Shown piece by piece: positions 56,848-64,000 of a stretch of 64,000 nt of DNA. The stretch is from positions 21,462 to 85,461 of the forward strand of contig JAVBNG010000018.1 of NCBI GenBank assembly GCA_031551695.1. Direction: 5' to 3'. The notes beneath the pieces are model-generated. The model was not told the DNA's origin. It saw nothing but the letters and a program-made list of their open reading frames with translations, and did not search any database. Position 1 is the first letter of the stretch; every line of letters starts with the position of its first letter. Origin of the DNA: JAAYCI01 sp031551695 (GTDB lineage: Bacteria > Bacillota > Clostridia > Oscillospirales > Ruminococcaceae). Both the position numbers and the translations under genes were made by a program.

Positions 56848-59175
56848 ATGGCGGTATACCAGGACCCTTCCAAAACTTTCACGCCGGGCCGCACCCGGCT
56901 GCCCATCCATGAGCCATACTACCGGCATATCACCGACAAATATGTGACAAGTGACGTGAAACCTGCCCACCCGCCGCGCTTTACCGTGAAACCGCCGGAG
57001 GGCGCGCCGAACGTGCTGCTGGTGCTCATCGACGACATGGGCTTCGGCTGCACATCCGCCTTCGGCGGGCCGGTGCCCATGCCCACGGCCGAACGGCTGG
57101 CCAGGGACGGCGTGAAGTTCAACCGCTTCCACACCACGTCCATCTGCGCGCCCACGCGCGCGGCGCTGCTTTCCGGCTACAACCACCACTCCGTCAACAT
57201 GGGCAATATCACCGAGCTTGGCACCGCCTACCCGGGCAACCTTTCCCCCCGCCCGAAGGACGTGACGCCGGTGGCCCGCGTATTGCGCGAAAACGGGTAG
57301 TCCACCGCCCAGTTCGGCAAATGCCACGAGACCCCCACCTGGGAGACTTCCATCTCCGGCCCGTTCGACCACTGGCCCATCCACTCCGGTTTTGACAAGT
57401 TCTACGGCTTCCTCTCCGCCGAGACAAACCAGTGGAACCCGGTGCTCATCGACGGCACACAGCCCGTGCCGCCTTCCGACGACCCGAATTATCACCTTTC
57501 CGAAGATCTGGCGGAAAAAACATCTGAGTGGATCCGCTTTCAGAAGGCCCTGACGCCGGACAAACCCTTCTTTATCTACCTTGCCCCCGGCGCCACACAC
57601 GCGCCCCACCACGCGCCGGAAAAATACCGTGACATGTACAAGGGCCGGTTTGACAAAGGCTGGGACGCCGTGCGCGAAGAGACCCTTGCCAACATGAAAA
57701 AAATGGGCATCGTGCCCGAGGACACGGACCTTGCCCCGCAGGCGCGCGGCATCCAGGTGTGGGACGAATTGCCCGCCGAGGAGAAGAAGCTATATGCCCG
57801 GCAGATGGAAATCTACGCCGGCTACGCCCACCATGTGGACGAGCAGGTGGGCAAAGTCATCGACACGATGGACGACCTCGGCATCACCGAAGACACATTC
57901 ATCATCTACATCCTGGGTGACAACGGCGCCTCACCGGAAGGCAACCTTTCCGGCGTGTTCAACGAAATTTCCACCACGAACCTGGTGGATGAATCCTTCG
58001 GCTATGTGATGAGCCACTTTGACGAGCTGGGCACACCTATGGCAAACAACCACTACGCCGCCGGCTGGGCCGTGGCCATGGACGCCCCCTTCACCTGGAC
58101 GAAAACCATCGCCTCCAACTTTGGCGGCACGCGCAACGGCATCATCTTCCGCTACCCGAAAAAGTTCAAAGGCGGCAACGCGGAGATCCGCCCCCAATTC
58201 CACCACGTCATCGACATTGCCCCCACCATTTTAGACGTGTGCGGCATCCCCGCGCCGGACGTGGTGGACGGCGTGGCGCAGCGCTTTATGGAGGGCGTTT
58301 CCATGCTGCCCGCGCTGCAGGACGCAAACGCGCCGGAAAACCGCAAAACACAGTATTTCTGCGTGGGCGGCTACTGGGGCGTGTACCACGACGGCTGGTT
58401 TACCGGCGTGATTGACAAGGCGCCGTGGGAACGCCACAAGAGCCATTCGGACCCCTATGTGGACAATGACCACTGGGAGCTGTACAACATTGACAAAGAC
58501 TGGAGCTGCGCCCACGATATCGCTGACGAAAACCCCGAAAAGCTGGCGGAAATGAAGGCCATCTTCTTTGCGGAGGCCGAAAAGTACAACGTGCTGCCCA
58601 TTGACATGCGCGGCGAAATGGTGTTGAACTCCGCCATAGCCGACCGCCCCACCTTGCTTGGCGACCGCAAAGAAATGACCCTTGGCGCGGGCATGGGCGG
58701 CCTGAAGGAAGCCTGCTTCCTGAACATGAAAAACACCAGCTTCACCATTACGGCGGAGGTGGAAGTGCAGCCCGGCAGGCAGACCGACGGCGTTATTTTC
58801 GCCCAGGGCGGGCGTTTTGGCGGCTACGCCCTGTACGTGAAGGACGGCGTGCCCGCCTTCTGCTACAACTTCGTCTCCATGGACCGCTATTACGCCAAGG
58901 CGGACAAAAAGCTTACCGACGAGCGCAACCAAATCAAAGTCGACTTCAAATACGACGGCGGCGGCTTCGGCAAAGGCGGAAATTTGACCCTTTCCGTGAA
59001 CAGCGAGGTGTGGGCCACCGGCCGCGCGGACAACACCATGGGCTTTTTCTACTCCTTTGACGAAACCGTGGAGGTTGGCAAGTACAGCGCCACACCCGTC
59101 ACCGAGGATTTCACCGTGAAGGATTCGGGTTTCCAGGGCAAAATTTACAGCGTAACCATCAAGACATACGATTGA
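56848..59175 (+). pseudogene. Arylsulfatase family gene interrupted by an amber codon
   Basis: A single frame of 775 codons encodes a sulfatase but contains TAG at 57298-57300, after residue 150, in ENG*STAQFGK, where relatives usually have Tyr. The nucleophile motif ICAPTRAALLSGYNHH (Cys-type CxPxR, about residue 111) and metal ligands IDDMGFG lie before the stop. LGDNGAS and the rest lie after it. A C-terminal jelly-roll-like domain is intact. If the stop is not read through, two useless fragments result. One substitution from TAC or TAT would explain it, so decay is recent or a sequencing error is possible. AGAAAGGAG site before the ATG. Confidence 0.85.
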
Positions 59176-59199
59176 TGTGTTCCCCCACCACTTGGGAAG

Positions 59200-59228
59200 G
59201 CCCCTGCCGTTTGGCAGAGGCTTTTTTT
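59200..59228 (+). terminator. Terminator of the sulfatase gene
   Basis: GCC..CTGCC/GGCAG..GGC (59200-59208 and 59213-59221) with a four-base loop is followed by a run of T residues (59222-59228). Confidence 0.8.
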
Positions 59229-59300
59229 GCGGCGCCGTCACCCACCCGGAAGGTGTTTTTCTGTGCCCGGAATTTTTTTTGCATTTTTCGCCCCAAAGTA

Positions 59301-59336
59301 TTGCATATTGTATGTATATTGATGTATAATATGCAA
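59301..59336 (+). promoter_or_regulatory. Promoter with flanking inverted repeat, amino-acid importer operon
   Basis: TTGCAT (59301-59306) and a perfect TATAAT (59325-59330) are 18 bases apart. TTGCATATT (59301-59309) and AATATGCAA (59328-59336) are perfect inverted repeats covering both boxes, so a dimeric repressor bound here would cover the promoter. Confidence 0.7.
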
Positions 59337-59378
59337 ACAAGGCAAAAAAACTGCATGGAAATACAGGAGGAAGTTCTG

Positions 59379-60140
59379 ATGAAAAAACTTGGCATCGTTA
59401 CAATATTACTGGCATTGGTTTTGGCACTGGGGGCCTGCACAGGCGGTGCGCCCAGCGAAGCCGCAAGCGGCGAGGAGACCGCCGGCAGCACCGTCACCAT
59501 GGCCACAGAGGCCACTTTCCCGCCCTATGAATACATGAGCGGCACCGACGTGGTGGGCGTGGACGTGGACATTGCAAACGAGATTGCGAAAGCGATGGGC
59601 GCCGAACTGGTGATTGAGGAAATGCCCTTCGATTCTGTCATCGCCGCCGTGAACACCGGCAAGGTGGACTTTGCCGCCTCAGGCCTTTCCATCACGGAAG
59701 AGCGCCAGCAGCAGGTGGATTTTTCCATCGAATACGCCACGTCGAAGCAGGTGATTATGACCAAAGCCGACAGCGGCATTGAAGGCGACGCCGACCTTGA
59801 CGGCAAAACCGCGGGCGTGCAGATGGGCACCGTGGCCGACCTTGCCCTTACCGACGACTACCCCGGCGTGACGGTGGAGCGCTACAACAAATACACCGAC
59901 GCCGTGAACGACCTCATCAACGGCCGTCTGGACGCCATCGTGCTGGACAGCCTCCCCGCCGAAGAGCTGAAAACCATGGGCGACGACCTCATCATCTGCG
60001 AAAACGAGCTGTTCACCGACGTGTATGCCATTGCCGTGCAAAAGGGCAACACCGAACTGTTGGACACCATCAACACCGTGCTGCAACAACTCATTGACGA
60101 AGGCAAAATTGAGGAATTTACCCAGAACCATTTGTCTTAA
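59379..60140 (+). CDS. Polar amino-acid ABC transporter substrate-binding lipoprotein
   Basis: 253 residues: signal peptide with lipobox (LGAC), short linker, and SBP_bac_3 domain (VTMATEATFPPYEYMSG, VDVDIANEIAKAM, VDFAASGLSITEERQQQVDFS, LDGKTAGVQMGTVAD). It binds a polar or cationic amino acid or cystine; the exact ligand is not readable. AGGAGG site. It is followed by a terminator-like hairpin before the permease gene, which would give excess binding protein. Confidence 0.9.
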   Translation: MKKLGIVTILLALVLALGACTGGAPSEAASGEETAGSTVTMATEATFPPYEYMSGTDVVGVDVDIANEIAKAMGAELVIEEMPFDSVIAAVNTGKVDFAASGLSITEERQQQVDFSIEYATSKQVIMTKADSGIEGDADLDGKTAGVQMGTVADLALTDDYPGVTVERYNKYTDAVNDLINGRLDAIVLDSLPAEELKTMGDDLIICENELFTDVYAIAVQKGNTELLDTINTVLQQLIDEGKIEEFTQNHLS

Positions 60141-60165
60141 CAGCCCGCTTATGCTAAAGTGATAA

Positions 60166-60198
60166 GGGTGGCCGCACGCCAGCGGCCGCCCTTTTTTT
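60166..60198 (+). terminator. Partial terminator between binding protein and permease
   Basis: GGGTGGCCGC/GCGGCCGCCC (60166-60175 and 60182-60191, one G-T pair) with a six-base loop and seven T residues. The downstream genes complete the importer, so read-through must occur, making this an attenuator of permease and ATPase levels. Confidence 0.75.
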
Positions 60199-60226
60199 AC
60201 CATCACGAACCGGAATGGGAGGAAAC

Positions 60227-60928
60227 GTGGATATTTTCAGTTCCTTGCTGGGTGAAATATACACCACCCTGATTGCCGAAGGGCGTTGGCAGTTTTACGT
60301 GGAAGGCCTGAAAAACACACTGGTGATGACGGTGCTGGCAAGCCTTGTGGGCATTGTCATCGGCGTGCTGATTGCCGTGGTGAAAACCACCAACGCCGCC
60401 ACCGGCAAGCTGAGGTTTTTCGCCTGGCTGTGCAATGTTTACACCACGGTCATCCGCGGCACACCGGTGCTGGTGCAGCTGCTTATTTTTTGGTATGTCG
60501 TTTTCATCGGCGCGCCTTCCAATATGAAAATTTTCGTGGCGTCACTGGCCTTCGGCATCAACTCCGGCGCCTATGTGGCCGAAATCATCCGCGCGGGCAT
60601 TCAGTCCATCGACATCGGCCAAACGGAGGCCGGGCGTTCGCTGGGGCTGCGGGGCGGGCAGACCATGCGGCTGATTGTGCTGCCCCAGGCGGTGAAAAAC
60701 ATTTTGCCCGCCCTGTTTAACGAGATGATCACCCTTTTGAAGGAAACATCCGTGGCGGGCTATGTGGCCCTGATGGACATCACCCGCGCGGGCGACCTCA
60801 TCCGCTCGCGCACTTTCGCGTTTATGCCGCTGTTTGTGTCCGCGGGCATATATCTGGTGCTGGTGGTGGGCCTTACCGCCATACAAAAGCGCCTGGAAAG
60901 GAGGCTGGCCACCAGTGATAGACGTTAG
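60227..60928 (+). CDS. Polar amino-acid ABC transporter permease
   Basis: 233 residues from a GTG start with GGGAGG upstream; an ATG 12 bases earlier overlaps the ribosome site. HisM/GlnP-type permease: FYVEGLKNTLVMTVLASLVGI, RGTPVLVQLLIFWY, and EAGRSLGLRGGQTMRLIVLPQA (EAA loop). About five membrane segments. Overlaps the ATPase gene by 14 bases. Confidence 0.92.
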   Translation: MDIFSSLLGEIYTTLIAEGRWQFYVEGLKNTLVMTVLASLVGIVIGVLIAVVKTTNAATGKLRFFAWLCNVYTTVIRGTPVLVQLLIFWYVVFIGAPSNMKIFVASLAFGINSGAYVAEIIRAGIQSIDIGQTEAGRSLGLRGGQTMRLIVLPQAVKNILPALFNEMITLLKETSVAGYVALMDITRAGDLIRSRTFAFMPLFVSAGIYLVLVVGLTAIQKRLERRLATSDRR

Positions 60929-61640
60929 GGGCCTGGAAAAGACATTCGGCGACAACCAGGTGCTGCGCGGCGTGGATATCACCATCAACCAAGGCGACAA
61001 AGTGGTGGTGACAGGCGCTTCCGGCAGCGGGAAAAGCACGTTTTTGCGGTGTTTGAACCTGTTGGAGGTGCCGACGGCGGGCCACATCGTGTTCGAAGGG
61101 GTGGACATCACCGACCCCGCCAACGACATCAACCTGCTGCGCCGCAAAATGGGCATGGTGTTCCAGCATTTCAATTTGTTCCCCCACCTCTCCGTGCTGC
61201 AAAACATCACTCTTGCCCCGGTGAACACGGGCCTGTGCGGCAAAGAAGAGGCCGGGGCCACCGCCCTGCGCCTTTTGGAGCGCATTGGCCTTGTGGACAA
61301 GGCAAACGAATATCCGGCCATGCTCTCCGGCGGGCAAAAACAGCGTGTTGCCATTGCTCGGGCACTGGCCATGCAGCCGGACGTGATGCTGTTCGACGAG
61401 CCCACCTCTTCGCTGGACCCGGAAATGGTTGGCGAAGTGCTGGAACTGATGGGGGAACTGGCCCACGACGGCATGACCATGGTGGTGGTGACACACGAAA
61501 TGGGCTTTGCGCGGCGCGTGGCAAACCGCGTGCTGTTTATGGACGAAGGCGTGTTTGTGGAGGAAGCCGCGCCGGAAGAGTTTTTCACGAACCCCAAGCA
61601 CCCGCGGCTAAAAGACTTTTTGTCGAAAATTTTGAATTGA
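60915..61640 (+). CDS. Polar amino-acid ABC transporter ATPase
   Basis: 241 residues from a GTG start (AGGAGG upstream). Walker A GASGSGKSTFLRC (about residue 34), Q-loop MVFQHFNLFPHLSVLQNI, signature LSGGQKQRVAIARALAM, Walker B VMLFDEPTSSLDPE and H-loop VVVTHEMGFARRV. It belongs to the GlnQ/HisP family and completes the three-gene importer. Confidence 0.95.
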   Translation: MIDVRGLEKTFGDNQVLRGVDITINQGDKVVVTGASGSGKSTFLRCLNLLEVPTAGHIVFEGVDITDPANDINLLRRKMGMVFQHFNLFPHLSVLQNITLAPVNTGLCGKEEAGATALRLLERIGLVDKANEYPAMLSGGQKQRVAIARALAMQPDVMLFDEPTSSLDPEMVGEVLELMGELAHDGMTMVVVTHEMGFARRVANRVLFMDEGVFVEEAAPEEFFTNPKHPRLKDFLSKILN

Positions 61641-61659
61641 GCCAAGCTGTGTTACAAGC

Positions 61660-61692
61660 AGGCGGCATGCAGGAATTGCATGCCGCCTTTCT
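61660..61692 (+). terminator. Terminator of the amino-acid importer operon
   Basis: A 12-bp perfect stem (61660-61671 and 61677-61688) with a five-base loop ends in TTTCTTT, 20 bases after the ATPase stop. Confidence 0.75.
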
Positions 61693-61727
61693 TTGAACAT
61701 GTTCGTTATTGTTTGGCCAGCCGGGCC

Positions 61728-61782
61728 AAAATAAAGCCCCGCCGCGGACATTTGTTTTGGCAATGTGCGGCGGAGGGGCTTG
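61728..61782 (-). terminator. Terminator of the 2-oxoacid:ferredoxin oxidoreductase operon
   Basis: AAGCCCC (61734-61740) pairs with GGGGCTT (61775-61781), continued inward by GCCGC/GCGGC. On the minus strand it is followed by TTTATTTT. Confidence 0.7.
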
Positions 61783-61815
61783 TTTGGATCGGCCGCAGGC
61801 GGCCTGTCGCACGCC

Positions 61816-62664
61816 CTAAGCCAGCTCGCTCACCAGCTTGATCATCTGTACTGCGTCCATCGCCCTGTTTACAAGGGGCCCGGCGGACAAAACGGCGTGG
61901 CGTTCCTGGTAGCCGGGGGCCTTGCCGCGGTACAACACACCGATGGGAATCGTCTCGCCAAACTCCATGCTGGTTTTTAGCGCCAGCATTTTGTCGGCCG
62001 CGTCGTAGGTTTCCGGCAGTTCCCGCACGCGCTCGTCGTACCACTGAAAGGTGTTCACCTTGTTGAAGCTGACGCAGGGCTGCAAAATGTCCACCAGGGC
62101 ATAGCCCTTGTGCCCGATGGCGGCCTTCATCAGAGCGGCCAAATGCTCTTTGCGGCCGGTGAATCCACGGGCCACGAAGGTGGCGCCCGCCACAATGGCC
62201 ACAGTGAGAGGGTCAAACGGCAGGTTTGTGTTGCAGCGGCCGGTGTTTTTTTCCATGGGGCATTCGTCCGACGTGGGCGACGGCTGGCCTTTCGTCAGGC
62301 CGTAAATTTGGTTGTCGTGCACGAAATGGGTGATGTCCACATTGCGGCGGATGGTGTGCAGGAAATGGTTGCCCCCTTCGCCGTAACTGTCGCCGTCGCC
62401 GGTGTTTACGATCACGCACAGGTTTTCGTTTGCGATTTTCATGGCCGCGGCCGCCGGCAAAGCGCGGCCGTGCAGGCCCATAAACCCATTGGCGTTCACA
62501 TACTGGTGCAGCTTCGGCGCCTGGCCGATGCCCCCCACCAGCGTCACATTGCGCTGGGGCACGTCCAGGCTTTCCAGCACGCCGGCCAACACTTCCAAAA
62601 TGGCGTGGTTGCCGCATCCGGGGCACCACGCGGTCTCGCTGGTTTTATAACGCTTCTCTGCCAT
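61816..62664 (-). CDS. 2-oxoacid:ferredoxin oxidoreductase, beta subunit
   Basis: 282 residues. TPP- and magnesium-binding motif NTGDGDSYGEGGNHF and the N-terminal AWCPGCGNHAI with further Cys (DECPMEKNTGRC, ILQPCVSFNKVNTFQWY) for a 4Fe-4S cluster fit the KorB/IorB-like beta subunit of two-subunit OFORs. It decarboxylates a 2-oxoacid (2-oxoglutarate, pyruvate or branched-chain oxoacid) to the acyl-CoA and reduces ferredoxin. The start at 62664 follows AAAGGAG. Eleven bases after the alpha-gene stop. Confidence 0.92.
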   Translation of the reverse strand: MAEKRYKTSETAWCPGCGNHAILEVLAGVLESLDVPQRNVTLVGGIGQAPKLHQYVNANGFMGLHGRALPAAAAMKIANENLCVIVNTGDGDSYGEGGNHFLHTIRRNVDITHFVHDNQIYGLTKGQPSPTSDECPMEKNTGRCNTNLPFDPLTVAIVAGATFVARGFTGRKEHLAALMKAAIGHKGYALVDILQPCVSFNKVNTFQWYDERVRELPETYDAADKMLALKTSMEFGETIPIGVLYRGKAPGYQERHAVLSAGPLVNRAMDAVQMIKLVSELA

Positions 62665-62675
62665 GGCTGCTCCTT

Positions 62676-64000
62676 TCACATCTGCGCCAGTGCGGCGACG
62701 ATCTCGTCCGGTGACAGTTGCCGCCCGTCATACTTTAAAACGCTGCCGTGGCAGGGGATGAGCGCCGTTTCGCGCAGCAGCGCCGCCAGCTGGCCCGTGG
62801 CGTTTTGCTCCACATTGATGATTTTCTTCGCCTGCCCCACGTATTTCAGCAGCCGCCTTTGCGGCAGGGGCCACACGTCGCCAAACACCAACGCCCCAAA
62901 CCGGCCGCCACCCGCGTTCAGCATGGCAACAGCCTCCGCCAAAGGGCCATGGGTGGAGCCAAACCCCACCAGCAGCGTCTCGGCGGCTTCGTCGCCAAAG
63001 AATTCCGGTTCTTGCAGTTCCGCCGCAAGGCTTCGCACCTTGGCGGCGCGCTTGTTTACCATGGTCTTGCGCGTTTCGGCGCTCTCGGTGATCATACTGT
63101 ACTCGTCGTGCTCGTCGCTGTCTGCCCGCACTTGATACTCCGTTTGCCCGGGAACAAGCCTTGGCGACACGCCGCTTTGTGTAAGCCGGTAGCGCCGGTA
63201 CACGCCGTTTTCGTCGGGTTCGGCGTTTTTCACCGCTTCTTCTGCGTGGGCGTAAACAGCGTCCGGCCGGGGCGCGTTTGCCACGGCGGTGGAATCCATC
63301 AGGTACTGGTCCGTCAGCAGGATGACCGGTATCTGATATTTTTCCGCCAGGGCCAGCGCGCGGGCCGTTTGGTAAAAGGCGTCCAGCTGCGTTTTTGCGG
63401 CGATGACCAGCCGCGGAAATTCCCCCTGGGACGCGTTGACGGCAAATTGCAGGTCGGATTGCTCTGTGCGGGTGGGCAGCCCTGTGGACGGCCCCGGGCG
63501 CTGGGCGTCCACGATGACCAGCGGAATTTCCGCCATGCCGGAAAAGCCGAGGCCCTCCACCATCAGCGAAAAGCCGCCGCCGGAGGTGCCCGTCATGGCC
63601 CGCGCCCCGGCAAAGGACGCACCGATGGCCATGTTCACGGCGGCAATTTCATCTTCGGCCTGTTCCACGGCCACGCCCATGGCTTCGCCGTGTTTTTGCA
63701 GGTAGTCCAAAATGCCGGTGGAAGGCGACATGGGGTAAGCGGTGTAAAACCGCACGCCGCCGGCCAGCGCCCCCAGCGCCACGGCTGTGGCGCCGGACAG
63801 CACCGCCAGGTTTTCTGTGGCGGTGCCGGCGTTTTCCGCCTGCCAGCGGGGCCGCGCCAGGGCATGGCCCTTTTGCAGGGCCCGCAGGTTCAGGGCCGCA
63901 AGGTCCGGCCGCAGGGCGGCGGTGATGGCGCTTTCTGCGCCCGCCGTGCCAATGCCGAACATGGCCACCAGCGCGCCGATGGCCGCGCTGGTGGCCACGC
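62676..64000 (-). CDS. 2-oxoacid:ferredoxin oxidoreductase, alpha (gamma-alpha fused) subunit, 5' end off window
   Basis: At least 441 residues are in view and the frame runs past the right edge without a convincing start. The visible N-terminal part (AIGALVAMFGIG to LNLRALQKGHAL) is the end of a gamma-type domain. After it come the alpha-subunit pyrimidine-binding domain (FYTAYPMSPSTGILDYL, EQAEDEIAAVNMAIGASFAGARAMTGTSGGG) and the C-terminal domain II (LLVGFGSTHGPLAEAV, NVEQNATGQLAALL). Gamma-alpha fusion is usual for two-subunit OFORs. Partner of the beta subunit downstream. Confidence 0.92.
   Translation of the reverse strand, partial: VATSAAIGALVAMFGIGTAGAESAITAALRPDLAALNLRALQKGHALARPRWQAENAGTATENLAVLSGATAVALGALAGGVRFYTAYPMSPSTGILDYLQKHGEAMGVAVEQAEDEIAAVNMAIGASFAGARAMTGTSGGGFSLMVEGLGFSGMAEIPLVIVDAQRPGPSTGLPTRTEQSDLQFAVNASQGEFPRLVIAAKTQLDAFYQTARALALAEKYQIPVILLTDQYLMDSTAVANAPRPDAVYAHAEEAVKNAEPDENGVYRRYRLTQSGVSPRLVPGQTEYQVRADSDEHDEYSMITESAETRKTMVNKRAAKVRSLAAELQEPEFFGDEAAETLLVGFGSTHGPLAEAVAMLNAGGGRFGALVFGDVWPLPQRRLLKYVGQAKKIINVEQNATGQLAALLRETALIPCHGSVLKYDGRQLSPDEIVAALAQM

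Noticed and set aside
2155..59175. Amber codons inside two otherwise open genes, suggesting TAG recoding (pyrrolysine or suppressor tRNA)
   Set aside because: Many ordinary genes here end in TAG (murQ, the sugar-binding protein, eutT, pduL, both eutM). The expected residues at the two sites are Glu and Tyr, not one common residue, and one of the genes has also lost its start. Decay or error is the simpler reading.
1..64000. Mobile elements, CRISPR arrays, tRNA or rRNA genes
   Set aside because: No transposase, integrase, regular direct-repeat array, cloverleaf with CCA-type end or rRNA-like segment was seen on reading either strand.

Overview
The window looks like a stretch of chromosome from a fairly GC-rich, strictly anaerobic Firmicute, probably a gut clostridium of the Oscillospirales type (inference). 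Supporting signs are AGGAGG-type ribosome sites with frequent GTG/TTG starts, clostridial gene families (electron-bifurcating Etf/lactate dehydrogenase, PadR-DUF1048, DUF2200, two-nucleotide-binding-domain BMP transporters), ferredoxin-dependent enzymes, and an ethanolamine microcompartment controlled by an ANTAR antiterminator. I see no rRNA, tRNA, CRISPR array, transposase or phage gene.

Layout. 1-2.8 kb: a beta-helix lipoprotein, a small membrane protein and a decayed Gfo/Idh/MocA gene. 2.9-7.1 kb (minus strand): a VOC/DUF5655/DUF2200 trio with its own promoter, and an oxidative-stress-like operon (OhrR-type MarR regulator, radical SAM protein, membrane protein, glutathione peroxidase) behind an operator-promoter. 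7.3 kb: a lone Rieske protein. 8.1-11.5 kb: etfB-etfA-FAD lactate dehydrogenase, the arrangement of bifurcating lactate dehydrogenase. 11.7-20.0 kb: an N-acetylmuramate (MurNAc) salvage operon with murQ, a sugar ABC importer, a Gfo/Idh oxidoreductase, a BadF-type sugar kinase, a cytosolic AmiE-like serine hydrolase and a MurR/RpiR regulator. The two operons start with nearly the same ~100-bp promoter block. This fits the chemistry: MurQ releases D-lactate and the Etf/LDH complex can oxidise it.

20.1-34.1 kb: a eut operon. The regulator EutV carries two ANTAR domains, and two leaders each have an AACAGG-loop hairpin followed by an intrinsic terminator. Then come eutW, eutA, eutBC, eutL, eutE, two near-identical eutM, eutT, pduL, eutN, pduS, pduT, eutS and eutP. 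No ethanolamine permease or alcohol dehydrogenase is present. 34.2-35.3 kb: padR and two DUF1048 genes. 35.4-37.7 kb: an RpiR regulator divergent from a UbiD-family decarboxylase, with GAAAC/GTTTC operators between. 37.73-38.04 kb: a promoter, hairpins and a terminator that look like an unassigned structured RNA.

38.1-51.6 kb: two complete BMP-family (nucleoside-type) ABC importers, one on each strand. One is divergent from an RpiR regulator, the other from a GntR regulator, each with visible operators. A reductase-like RibD_C protein and an FMN reductase lie beside them. 51.7-54.1 kb: M20 amidohydrolase, OsmC and TatD. 54.2-55.6 kb: a split ThrE-type exporter. 55.9 kb: a lipoprotein. 56.8-59.2 kb: a sulfatase gene broken by one amber codon. 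59.4-61.6 kb: a polar amino-acid ABC importer. 61.8-64.0 kb: a 2-oxoacid:ferredoxin oxidoreductase, running off the right edge.

Boundaries, motifs and hairpins were read directly from the sequence. Family assignments rest on recognition of motifs without database searches.
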